DNA of 64,000 bases from assembly GCA_050084985.1 (NCBI GenBank), contig JBITNC010000002.1, forward strand, positions 24,304,001-24,368,000. The letters are read 5' to 3'. Below the pieces are notes generated by a model that made no database searches, was not told where the DNA came from, and was given only the letters and a program-made list of their open reading frames with translations. Source of the stretch: Nageia nagi. Its lineage: Eukaryota > Pinophyta. Shown here piece by piece: positions 46,840 to 58,988 of this stretch. Position 1 is the first letter of the stretch. Each line of letters begins with the position of its first letter. The translations under genes were made by a program, and so were the position numbers.

Positions 46840-47560
46840 GTGCCTCTCATGCTCATAAGAGATCCTTGACCTGCCCGTATACAACTCTGTTGAGTGTCCC
46901 ACCATCCTCCCAATTCATTGTATGAATGAAATCTATGTGCAACTAGGTACAACCTTATATACCCTAAGTATCTATCATTTTACCTAGTCATAGCCCACCA
47001 TTGTAGTGGACAAGGTAGGTTCCAAGGGTTTATCATTTCCTCATGTGAAGGAATGCACCTAATTTTGTTGAATGCCAAAAGGAGATAAATGCGAATAACA
47101 AACGACCAACAATCATCATCGAAAAATGAGCTAGCCCATCGAGTGATCACCATCAACTTGAATTTCATCGAGCAATGCTAGGAAATCATAAGGTGAAGCC
47201 TTGAAATTGCCAATTAGATTCCAAGATCCATCCTCCAAAGCTTGAAAGGGTAGATTAGAATGTTGCGGGATGAGTTCCACCAATCATAGCATTCACTCAA
47301 AAGCCATCTCCATTTGATCAAACCCCTACTACAACCTTGTTTGTTGAGAGAGTCTCCAAATTTGACATGGGTTGGCAAAAGCCTTGCCCAAGAGCCCTAG
47401 CTTAATGAGTTGATGCAATCCCAAGAAGAGCTAAACAAGGTGAGATGGATTCAAACAAAGCAAATCCCTTTCCTCCTAATCCTCTTCTTTATTTGGCTCA
47501 TCATCCTCCTCACTAAAGCCTTCTACTCCCACTTCATGATCTTGCAATCTTCATGTTACA
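46840..47560. other. GC-richer stretch, unidentified
   Basis: Richer in G and C than its neighbours. The minus-strand reading has chance frames without recognisable domains. Composition and position among retroelements suggest an LTR or leader, but nothing proves it. Confidence 0.3.
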
Positions 47561-48022
47561 TCGCTCTCCATGCTCTCAATTACCCTTCATTCTTTGTAAT
47601 TTTATTGTATATCAATTATACTAATTAAATAGTATTGTAATATTTTATATTCATATTTAGCATCAATTACATTAATTAAATATTATTGCAATATTTAAGT
47701 GACATCATTATATTCTTGATTTGATTAAAATAAATCAATTTTTAGTATTTATATATAGAAATAAAAAAATGTATTCTTATCTGTAGAAAGATGTAAACTT
47801 TTATTTGAAAAAATATTATCAAAACATATTAACTCTTAAAATATTAGAATCAATTTATGGAAATTGAACCCTTTATATTATATGAACAATCATGCAAAAC
47901 TTAGGTATTTGAACTTTTAAAATGAGCTAATACTCAATTTTAAGAGTTCGCATCTTTAAGTAGACTTGTGAAAAGAAACAACTTGACATACCATATTATA
48001 AATTTTGTATTAATAGAAAATG

Positions 48023-48311
48023 TGTTAATCAAATGGAGGTGAGAGTTATAAAAGGAACTCCATCAATTAGAACCTTTAGATGACAATAAGAAATAAAGGA
48101 ACATTATTGACTCCTTCAATAAAAAATTTATTAATCAAGTGAAGGTGAGAGTTATAAGAGTAATTCCATAGATTAGAACCCTTAAATGACAATAAAAAAT
48201 GAAGGAAGATTCTTAACTTCTTTAATAGAAAATATGTTAATCGAAGAAAGATGAGAGTTATAAAAACAATTCTATAAATTAAAATTCTTAGATGATAATT
48301 AAAAATTATAG
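48023..48311. repeat. 107-bp tandem repeat, about 2.7 units
   Basis: Units start at 48023, 48130 and 48236 with gttaatcaaatggaggtgag-like words and contain agaacctttagatgacaata. A related partial unit lies apart at 48508-48585. The array is about 1 kb upstream of the helicase start codon. Confidence 0.85.
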
Positions 48312-49153
48312 ATTTTGAGATGTGTGTTGATGGTAGTTGTTTCTCTTTATAGATGTTATTTTTTTTATTTATCGAAATTTTTTGTAAAGATGAATATTTT
48401 ATATAGTCGATAGTATGTTATATAAAGTGTGCAAATTCCATCCACCTTTTTATATAAAGAAAGTTTCTTAGTATAATAAAAAAACTTTTTCATTCAAAAT
48501 AATATATATTAATCAAATGGAAGTGAAAATTATATAAATAATTCCAAACTGAACCCTTGAATGACAATAAGAAATGGAGGGACATTATGACTTTTAAAAA
48601 AAAAAAAAAAATACCATACAAGTATTCTTCTTGTGCTGAGGGAGGACCGAGCCAGGCCATGATAACCACCGTTTTCTACTTAATCCAATTCAACCTTTAA
48701 AAATAAAGTTGGCATGTAGCTTTTTTGGATTCTAGCGCAGAATATAGTACGTATACATGAGATTGGTACGTTCGATTTTAAGCTCATTTCACCTGCAAGC
48801 AATCCAAACCAAACAAACGACTGCTTCAATTTCCCATGAAAGATAAGATCGATCTCAATCTTTTGAACTGCTGGTGTTTTTTTAAAACAACGGCTGTGAT
48901 CTTCAAATATTGGTATACCCACTTTAGAATTGAGGTACGAATTTACAAGAATGGATGTTGGCATATCAAGGTTTTTGTTGAAAATCTAAGGAATGTCAAT
49001 AGGTTTATGTTGCAAATTTAAGTAGGAGTTTCAGTTGGTTTTTAAGTAGAATAAGTATTGGGTGAAGAGATCTTAAGACAATTTGAGGTTTATTTTTCCT
49101 CATTTTGGAATTGGCAGTTGCTGATGGTGCTCAATGGTGCATGGACAATGCAA

Positions 49154-49254
49154 GTAAGTTATACTGTGCTTTACCGTTTGATTGTATGTTTTTTGTTGTG
49201 TGTGATAGAGCGTATTAGTAGATTAGATTTTTATGGGTATGATTTTTGGTTCAG
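49154..49254 (+). other. predicted 5' UTR intron of the SDE3-like gene
   Basis: A consensus donor (gcaa/gtaagtt) at 49154 and an acceptor (ttggttcag) ending at 49254 enclose 101 T-rich bases just before the start codon at 49291. A short upstream reading frame starts at 49058 and would end soon after splicing, so it could lower translation. The intron is inferred from signals only. Confidence 0.5.
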
Positions 49255-49290
49255 GGTATATAGTATCCGTGCTTGTTAGACCCTCTGCTT

Positions 49291-52200
49291 ATGAGCTTCT
49301 TTAACGGACTCATCGAGATAGTTCTATTCGTGTTCTCAATTGTCTATATATTGGGTTTCATATTGAAGGTTTTGGAGAAATTAAGGGAGGGTAGGACAAG
49401 TTTTAATGATGAAATGGGATCTAGGCAGGAAAGCAATTGGCCGCTAGAAAATCATATTACTAGGAGGAAAATTTGCAGTGTGAATGATATTGGGGAGAGT
49501 AGTCAAAAATTCAAAGGTGAAGTCGGCACATCAATTCCTGGGTCATTGCAGGATCCTGATGAGGTAATTGTATGGCAGGGGAAAAGTGATTTGTTTGGAG
49601 GGTTAAATTCTGAAGCTTTGGATAAGTTTGTCGAAATGTCAAACCCAAATGTGAAAATTCATGATTCTCTGCCTCTGGGTTGTGTTCCCTTAAGTCAATT
49701 GGAGAGTCTAAGAGAATCAAAAACTGGGATAGAGAGCGAAGGAACTTCAAAACAAAAAAAATCCACAGTTTCTAGCGCGGTCCAAGGAAGTAAAGATCAG
49801 ACTATGGATAAAAGTGAACAAAAAGAGGGACTTAGGTCGCTGGGCAAGGAGATGAAACAAACAGGAATTTCAGGAATTCAAGTTGGGGGTAAAGATGAAA
49901 ATCAACCTAGGCAAAGTGAGAATTGTGAAGTATACAAGGGAGAAAAACGTAAAAGTGTTAATATTTTTGAAACTGTTGGGATGAATGAGAAAGACGATGG
50001 TAGAGAACAACCTCATGGTAGTGCTGGAGTAAGGAGTAGGAAGTCTAAACAACATGAGTGCATGAAGGAAAGCCAAGCTTCCAAGCAGGGAAACAAAAAG
50101 CTTCCATGCCAGCTGATTTCAAATTTAGAGGACATGTCACTTGCCTCTGATTGTAGGCGCAAGGACTTGGAAGAATCAAGATGTGGGAAAAAAATAGTAG
50201 AAGCTGCTAAAAAATCAGAAAACATGGTCAACCTACAGGTTGTAAACAAAAGCTCAACAGCAACTGAGAAGAAGGCTTCCCTAAAAGGGGAAGTGTATGG
50301 TGGACACACAGTCAAGAATGGTATTGTGGGTTACGCATGGGAATGGCATGTAAAGGTACCTTTGGGTGCTTCAAGAACTACTACAGATGGTACATATACT
50401 TGCCAGAAGTCAGATAAATGTGAAGAAAGCTGGAATGGTAATACAGGAAGTGAAAATGGGGTTCTTAATAGGAACAAAGGAATTAAATACAAAGCTCCAG
50501 ATAAAGAGAAACAAATACAAAGTGGGAAATCTGAAGCGTCTAATGGAAAGAACAGTCAAAATAACAAAAAAGGGGAAGCTGTTAGAAAAGATAAAACCAT
50601 TGTCACTGGACCAGCGCATAACATTGTTAACATAAGCAGCAAGAAACTTGAACAGAAAAATGACAAGAAGGAACTTGAGACTTCCAAGAGGGGAAACAAA
50701 AATGGTCACAAGGAACCTTTACTTAAAGGCTTTTCTACTTCAAAAGGCACTACTGGAAGACATGGTTTGCTTGAAACTGTGAATGGCATGGATAGGGAAA
50801 TGAGTTCCAAGCAGGAAGAAAATCAAGTTATAATGTTGGAAGAGAATGGAGAAGGGGGCATTTGTGTGTTCCATCCATTTCTTTTTAAGAACGGAAGACC
50901 ACGGTCAATTAAGAAGGGTGAAAAGCATATGGCTGCAATTTTAGTTGTCAACAATGGAGAAGATTCGGCAATACTGTTTGCTGTTAAACTCTTTAACTTA
51001 AGGCCGAGTAATTCTTTCAGTCTTTCTCATACAACAGGACCTGTCAAATCTAGACAATGCGAGAACTTATTTTGCTTGTCAACAATGGATTCTCTCAAAG
51101 TCAATACCAAATCAACTAAAACCTCGCAACATAATACAGGTTCCATTTATTTGATTAAAGGTCCATGGCTGATTGAACCAAGGCATTATCTTACAATTAA
51201 TCTGTCATGCAAGGCCAAAGATATTGGGCTTCTCAGAACATCCATTCTCTTTGACTTCCCGGATCAGAAAATTACTCAGCATGTCATCTTGCTTGCCGAG
51301 GATGATGTTTCTGAACAACTAGCTCCAGTGGAGCCATATTCCGTATTGAAGAAGAGGGAAAGACGCAATTTTGGAAGGATTCTTCGTGGTGTGCCTCCTC
51401 CTTTGCCTCGTTATCCGAAAAAACTCAAGGCATATGATATTCCTCATAAGCTGAAGGAGATGGCTGTCGAAATGCTACCTAGGGTTCTTGAAAAGGGTAT
51501 TTCCGTGAAAACATATTCAAAGTATTTCTCCACTCTCTTGTACCTGGAGGAGTTGCAATTAAAGGTAAATCAATTCAGTATGCTCAGACAATCATGTTAG
51601 GTTTCTTTTCAGCATTAGTTTTATCTGTTCAACATATTTTATTGAGCTCATGTATGTTTTATCTCGTGAAAGCAGAAAGATGTAAGTTCTTATGACATGT
51701 ATAATGCAACCATGAGGATAAGTGGTCAATACTTGGTCGTAAAGGTCCCTGGATTGTCAGAGAAGCGTCCTTCACTTGTTCATGGAGATGAGATATATGT
51801 GACAACTTGCCAAGCAAAAGGCACTTCTTATCAGGTTTCATTTGCCCATGTATATAAAACTTGTTGATATATATGCAATGATGTCTGTTGCATTTCTATG
51901 CGCTTGCTGTTTTCATGTATATTCCAACTTATTTCCTTGCTCTCTGAATTTTATGGAACAGGGATACATCCATAGGATAGAAGCAAATGAAATATATGTG
52001 AAATTTAATAATTCATTCCATAAGAATTTCAGTCCAATGCTTCAGTATAATGTGCACTTCTCCTTCAACAGAACCAGTTTCCGACGCTGTCACAAGGCAG
52101 TAGAATCAGCATGCAGAATGGATGAGAGTATTCTTTTTCCATCTCTTCCTTTAGCACGGACTGGTGTAAACGTTTCCAGGAATGATCCTTTTAATAGACA

Positions 52201-55200
52201 TCTTAATAAAGAACAGTTATCTGCTGTACACCAGATATTGAATTGCACGGGTTTGCCACCATACCTTGTTTATGGACCACCTGGTACGGGTAAGACTGCA
52301 ACATTGGTAGAGGCCATATTACAAGTCCTCAGAAGCAATGTAAATGCCTGTATTCTTGCTTGTGCACCTTCAAATGTTGCTTCTGATTTACTGGTGGAGA
52401 GATTAATTGGACCTGTTCAGAAGAGACAAATATTTAGGTTGAATGCAGTTTCCCGTCCATATAAAGATGTATCACCTCCTGTTATACCGTACTGTTATTA
52501 TAGTGATTCAATTTTTTATTGTCCACCATTGAAAGATTTACTGAAGTATAAGATCATCGTATCAACCTTCTCAAGTGCTTCCATTCTTGATGCCAAGGAT
52601 TGCCTCAGGGTCATTTTACTCATATTTTCTTGGATGAGTCTGGTCAAGGTACAGAGCCAGAGATAATGGTGCCCATTTCTAATTTTGCTAATATAAAAAC
52701 AACTGTTGTTCTTGCTGGTGACCCTCAGCAGTTGGGTCCAGTGGTTTTTTCCCCTATAGCGGAAAAGTTTGGATTGGGCAAATCTTATCTGGAACGGCTT
52801 TCAGAACTCCAACTCTATGGCCTTGATGGAGGCAATGCCCAATTTGTTACAAAACTGGTGAGGAATTATCGTTCTCATCCTGCAATTTTAGAGCTTCCTT
52901 CTCAACTCTTCTATGGAAATACGTTGATCGCTTGTGCGGCCAATGGGATTCGAAATTTACTCTCTGATTTGGATGAACTTCCAAACAAAAAGTTCCCCGT
53001 TGTCTTCTTTGGCATAGAGGGTTGTGATGAAAAGGAAGGTTCAAGTCCTTCATGGTTCAACACAATAGAGGTAAGCAAAGTCCTTGACATTGTCAAAAAA
53101 ATAAAAGATAACAAGAGAAACTCGGTAATTGGAAAGGACATAGGGGTAATAACACCTTATCGTCAACAAGTTGTCAAATTGAAGAAAGCTTTTGCAGCAA
53201 ATGCCTTATCTGATGTGAAAATTGGAAGTGTTGAGCAATTTCAAGGAGATGAGAAACATGTAATTATAATATCTACCGTTCGGTCTAGTTACAAGAATGA
53301 AGAGTTTGATAAAAAATACAACCTGGGATTCATAGGACATCCTAAGCGGTTCAATGTTGCTGTTACACGTGCCAAGTCTCTGCTCGTGGTGGTTGGGAAC
53401 CCATACATACTTAGCAAGGTAATGTTAATGCTTTGTATCCTTTTGAGTTAAAACAGTTTGTGTGTTTTCCTTTTACTTAATACATCTGTACCTTCCTTCT
53501 TTTATGGTACATTTCTAATTTCAACAAATATGCTGTTATTTTAGTATTAAATCAGAGGGGACAATTTAGAAAAATAGAATACTTTCCAAATGCCACCTTA
53601 TTTATGTTTAATATCAGTATCAATGCATTGATGCATTTAAATGATTAGCATTACATTTTATTCCTTTCATTACCTATGTTTTTTATGTAATATTCATCGG
53701 TTTCTATCAAGTGCTAGACGCATAAGTAATATTTATAATTACAAAAAATGCCCATAATGCCGTCCACTGCCTTGCTTGGATTGTAATTATATGGCTTGAC
53801 ATCTATCATCCCTGACCATAATGCCATTCCCTGCCTTTCTTGGGTATCCTTTTGAAGCGCCCTCAAAATTGATTTTCGTTCGTTTTTGTCTTCCCATTTA
53901 TCCTTCCTAGTCTTGGTCCGTTCTATGTCCTCCCTAACAAGTGAGATCAAATTCCACATAGAGATGATTTCCTTATCCGGATGCTGATCCTCTTTGGCCC
54001 AGGTTTCGACACCTTCACATATGGTGTTCTTAACTTTGCCAATGATAACCCAAAACTTGGAGTTCTAGCCTTTGAAGACTCTGATTTCTTTCTAGCTACT
54101 TATTCCAGCCAATTATCTGGTCTCACTCTCCAAATCAACTGGACAATAGAAGATCTGGAAGAATAAGTCCAGTTTTTAAAGATACCTCCAAATTCTGCTA
54201 CACATCACTTAACTCTCATCTTTTCAAGGAACTAATTACAGATTCTCCAAGCTACAGGGCAATGGAGATTAAATGGGAAATCATGGTTCCAGAGTCTCTA
54301 AGTTACAGGGCAATGGAGATTAAATGGGAAATCAATACCTCACTTTCTCAGCAGAGTTAACATGTTGACGCTCCTTTCCACCCCTTGTCCTTCTATCATC
54401 TTTTATGATCTTATTCTTCACAGCTAACCACAACCAACCATTAATCTTGGAGACTCACTCTTTAATCCAAATTTCCTTTGCCATAAAGTTTTACAATGTT
54501 ATTTTTCTCAATATGTTTTACAAAAAGTGATACTGTTCATCAAACTCCCCAGTTTTTTCTTTGCTCCAATCATAGTGATGGAACTCTTGCTCCTGCTGCA
54601 AAACAACTGCTATGTCTTTTTGGTGTTTTAATTGTAAAATATGCAAATAAGACAAAACACACGATAGCTTCATGAACCAAAAAGTAAAGAGAGAGTCTGA
54701 ATAAGTAAGCGTAAAAGGAGATTAAGCAAAGGCAACATCTAACTACAACAAACAAGAAACAACATTCAAATTTTGCTCTCATCAGAGACTTTGCCATGAA
54801 ATAAAATAATTGAATGGTTGGTTGATGAAGGAGATTTCTTTGTTTCAAATAACCTTATGTCATATTTGGAAATATATCAAATAAGCCCATTTTTGCATAT
54901 AATTTTGTTAAAAGTATGTAAATGTGATTCCTTTTCCATAGAGATTGTTAGAAGCTGTGTTTTGCACTTTGTTGTACTTGTTTAGAACTACAAAACCTTT
55001 CATCTTTTCTTGAATGTAAGAGGCATATTAAAACAATAATGTTCTTCACATGGCTCTTTGTTTCTTCCAAAGTTTGATATGCTGTCTATACCTCTGACTC
55101 TTTGTCATCTCTTTAGCAGGACAGATATTGGAATGAGCTGCTTCAATATTGTGTTTCCCACAAATCTTATATTGGCTGTTTGTTACCTCCAAAAAGCAAT

Positions 55201-55308
55201 GGGGATGAGTTCATTCCCACTAATGCATTGCTTCCTGATGAGGTTTCCGTTGATTATGGTACCAGTATATCCATTGATGATATGGAATGGCCTGATAATT
55301 CTTGGTAA
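49291..55308 (+). CDS. SDE3/MOV10-like SF1 RNA helicase, four exons, with a one-base frameshift
   Basis: Exons: 49291-51564, 51676-51834, 51962-53418 and 55120-55308, with GT-AG introns in phase 0. If the frameshift near 52596 is bridged the product is about 1359 residues, longer than the roughly 1000 usual for SDE3. N-terminus: hydrophobic segment (IEIVLFVFSIVYILGFIL), then about 500 polar Lys/Ser/Glu-rich residues without a fold. From residue 520 the SDE3 beta domain follows (FHPFLFKNGRPRSIKKGE; LLAEDD). Helicase motifs are Walker A GPPGTGKTA (916), motif II DESG (1034), GDPQQLGPV (1064), RNYRSHP (1111), QFQGDE (1237) and VAVTRAK (1276). The last exon ends DMEWPDNSW. SDE3 helicases support siRNA amplification and antiviral silencing. 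All motifs survive, so either the locus is a recent pseudogene or the frameshift is a sequence error. Confidence 0.85.
52590..52602 (+). other. frameshift point in SDE3-like exon 3
   Basis: Upstream the frame reads STFSSASILDAKD. Downstream the frame that encodes GHFTHIFLDESGQ is offset by one base, and exon 3 is 1457 bases long (one short of a multiple of 3). No splice sites bracket the point. The local word gatgccaagga is compatible with loss of one C. Confidence 0.8.
53714..54070 (-). other. unidentified antisense reading frame in SDE3-like intron 3
   Basis: Within the 1.7-kb last intron the minus strand is open over charged, Lys/Arg/Glu/Trp-rich sequence (WNLISLVREDIERTKTRKDK, ALQKDTQERQGMALWSGM), continuing upstream as WVIIGKVKNTICEGVETW. 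GC is higher than in the rest of the intron. It may be a fragment of a transposon-encoded protein. No family is recognised and no start context is convincing. Confidence 0.3.
54252..54335. repeat. 51-bp tandem duplication in intron 3
   Basis: The block tacagggcaatggagattaa followed by atgggaaatca occurs at 54252 and again at 54303, separated by about 18 variable bases. Confidence 0.75.
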
Positions 55309-58300
55309 ACTGGGGATGTCAACAAGTTTTGTGGATTTCTATGGATGATTATTTCATGATAGTTGATAGCTTCAATTATAGAAGAATTCTATTTTTTTGA
55401 ATGCAGTGTATGTATACTTGCAACTGACGTGTATAGAGCATGGAGACAAATTGGGCATATGCAGTGAATACTTAAGACTATAATGTACATCAATTTTCAG
55501 AAACTACAGAGAAGTAAGAAATATACTGTCTATAACATGATCTGTTTTATGTTCGGATCTCTCAATTTGTGCCTCCTTGATTAGGTGTCTTTTAAGGTGA
55601 AAATGTCAAAAGTGTGCCATTTTCATTATGTTGAACAATTTTGTTGCATTCATTTACAATATAGTAATATCTGAGGTGCGTTCCTTCCCCACCACCATCC
55701 TCTGCATTTCAAACTTCAGGATCTGTCAGGGGGATTGGAGGCAATTCTGAAATGAAATAAGGATATCACTCATAATATACGAGGGTTTATAATTGTACCA
55801 ATTAGATTCTAAAAAGCCTTACAAGATGGACTAAGTTACGAAGTCTTGAAAATTTAAATTAGGGGTCTTCTCACAAAACTATTATTATTTAAATTTATCG
55901 GAAATGAAGGGAAATTCATATTTATCTTATATTTATTCCAAATGTTAATGAAACCATTCTGCAGGAACACTGGCTTGAAACCCATACAGAATTATGATTT
56001 CTAAGGACCTCCCACACCTTTTTGACACGACACCCTAACACATTGAGGTCTTAGGGTAACATGACATGATACATAGACCTAAAGCCTATGGGTTGATGAT
56101 CTATAAGAGGCAAGAGGATTTGACGCCTCATTTTGAATAATGGAAACAAGAATAAGATTCTTAATGGATTTGGAGAATTCACCTTTTATCATATGAAGCC
56201 CAATTCTTTCTTTCAAGGCTGACATATGCCAATAGATGGGCTGCGTGGCTTGCAAAGTGCATGCCACGTAAGTGGACTTAAATCGGGAACAGCTTTATAA
56301 TCAAGATAGCTTTGTGATGAACCTACCTGTGAATTTTGTGAGAAGCTCCTCTAGTATCATGTTTTAACAAATAAAAAGGTAAGAGGATGCTTATCTGTGA
56401 ACATTTGTAAATAAGTGATATGGTTATTTGTCGTATGATATATATGAGCTTATTATTAAGATACAATATTGTTTTGTATGATCTTGTATAAACTGCTACT
56501 TTATGTTAGTTAATAAAAGTGAAAGTCAATGATCAATGAAGAATAACTTTATTTAAAGGAGTACTTGAAAGCTTCATAAAGCATCTCGTACACATTATTC
56601 CTTGAATTCTAATAATATAATGATAATTATTATTTTTCTTTATGTGATAATTGTAGTGTATCTTATGTTCAATTTGCATTTTATGAATTTGTGAAATAAA
56701 TTGATGATTGTTTTTTAGCCCTGCAATATATATGATATGTGATTGGTCTCATGCTTATCTGCTATTATTTGTATTTTTGTGGAGAAATAGATGTTAAAGG
56801 TAAATATATATGATACCTCATTGATTCCATACTTACCTACTATTACTTGTATTGTTGTAAAGGAACAGATGTTAAAGAAAAAATATTTTATTATCTACAT
56901 CTTATACAAAGGTTATTTTGTTAAGTCTGAAATAATTACTAGGAAAAAGCAGAATTATAAGCTTTTATTAGGAAGGTAGGGTTGACAAAGTAGTTACTTT
57001 CAACAATTTATAATATTTTATATATTTATAATACAATATTTTCTTTTTGAATAATTTGAAGATATTTTTTTACTTGATTAGAAGCAATTTCAATATAATA
57101 GCAAAGAGTTCCCCACTTGCTAGTACTTGTTATTAATGTTTTTGCATTAACCATTGCAAAGAACAATTATAAGCAATCCTTTATGTGACTTCACTCTTTA
57201 CTTGTAACATTTTTTTATGTTTTTTTTGCAATTGATGGATATATGAATATATTTTTTTTCCCTCTCATATTCATATATAGTATCAAGTTCAAGATTATCA
57301 CAACACCCAATTGATAGACAATTCATTCGCTTAGGTTTAGCATGTTCCTTTTTTGCCATGGTTGTGATCAACTTCTTGTTGAGAAAACATTTATAGATTT
57401 TTTTTTGCTTCTCATAGGTTTCTAGATTTATTGTAAAGTGGTCAATTAATAGACTTGATATTTAGGTACCTAAAATTTTTGTTGATTGTGTATTGACTTT
57501 GACTTAGTTCTAACAAAAAACCTAGTTTAGAGAATTGTTCATGTTTGAGATACTTAGAATGTTTGTTTGACTTGTGGAGGGTGGTTGGGAGATGCCATAA
57601 GACTTGCAATAAAAAAAAAATTCAATGAATTTGGTATTGTTTTGATCCACTTATTACAATTTTAGATTTTTCTTCCTAAAATCACTTTCTTGTGAATTTT
57701 GAGTTTTATTTGGAAGATTATTTAGAATTTATTTACATAGAGTTTTTAGTCAAATTTTAGATCATTTGAACCCTATTTACGAGAAATATTTTGATTGTAA
57801 GTTTGGGTGTATACTTGCTTTAGGTGACGCATCATTGCATTCTTTTTGGAGTTTATATTTTAATAAAGTTATTATTGGAAAATAGTGAGGACTTTGCTTT
57901 TCACTATTGATTGAAAGATCAACTTCATTAATCAAAGTTTGTTCCAAAGTGACAAAACCCATATATGGGCGGTTCTCATTGATTTGTCCATGTTGCCAGG
58001 AGTTGATATTATATGAGGCCATATCATATGCAATAATTTTTATTTATATTTGCTTAGTTTTTGTGAGACTAATATTCACACTTGTAAGTAATGTCTATAT
58101 GCAAAACATCATGGTATTTCTAGAAAAATACCATCACATTTATATATGATACTTATAGTTATTCTAACAGTTACCCCTCTCTTTTGGATATGTGTGATAA
58201 GCATGCAAAGGAAACACATGAGTCAAAAGGAAGTATTAGATGACAAAGTAGATAATAAGATAAAATAAAATAGGAAAGATACAAAGTTCAAGCACAATAC

Positions 58301-58491
58301 TTTTAAGATGAATAATATTGATTATATTTTGGAGGACTTTATCTTCAAAGATTTCAAGTGTATATACCCCAAAACCAAAATTTTCTTGATAGCATTACAA
58401 CCAAGCCAATTCCCTTCAAAATTACGATTTTGCATCTCACTTGTATTTGCATTTTTATGCTTTTTCACGAGTATCATGTCTTGATGCATGC
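55309..58491. other. 3' flank of the helicase gene and intergenic DNA
   Basis: The first several hundred bases are probably 3' UTR. The rest is AT-rich, with only short chance frames (for example 56267-56079 minus and 57907-58149 plus) without recognisable domains. No second LTR or RNA gene was found before the chromovirus LTR. Confidence 0.45.
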
Positions 58492-58964
58492 GTTGCCGGG
58501 GTCGTCACTCTTGATCCGGATGTCGTTTTGCTCCAAATTTTGGACTGTGGCCTCGTGAAGATTTTCTAAATATGGAAGTTCGCTAGAACTGCCATACCAA
58601 AAAAATGATATTTTTAAGACCTGATTCATCCATCTAAGGTCCTAAAAATAGGCTTTTTTAAGAGCACTTCCGATTTTTAGGCTTTTTTGCATGTTGCGGC
58701 TTTAATAACTCTTGTTTTTCTTTTAGTTAAGTGCTGGTATTTTAGATAATGCTTAATTAGTGTAAGAGGGATCTGCATGCAAATTTTGGGCGCAATTTGA
58801 CTCATTTTGGTTTTTTAGCTTTTTTGTTGCTATTTAAAAGGATTGTATTCTCTGGGAGAAGGGGAGGATTCAGGAATAAGAAGAGTATTTGATCCGGATT
58901 TCTTCTGTATATTCTATGATTGGATTTCAATTTCTGTTTTCCTTTTACAGCTGAATTCACATCA
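58492..58964 (+). mobile_element. 5' LTR of a Ty3/gypsy chromovirus
   Basis: Starts TGATGCATGCG and ends cacatca (473 bases), two bases before the PBS. Its first 383 bases match the 3' LTR at 63618-64000 with about 14 substitutions by hand count (about 96% identity). It contains a TATA-like tatttaaaagg near 58833. Confidence 0.9.
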
Positions 58965-58966
58965 TT

Positions 58967-58983
58967 TGGTATCAGAGCCAAGG
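58967..58983 (+). promoter_or_regulatory. primer binding site (initiator tRNA-Met)
   Basis: The word tggtatcagagccaagg is the classic plant retrotransposon PBS complementary to the 3' end of initiator tRNA-Met. It directly fixes the end of the 5' LTR. Confidence 0.9.
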
Positions 58984-58988
58984 AGAAG

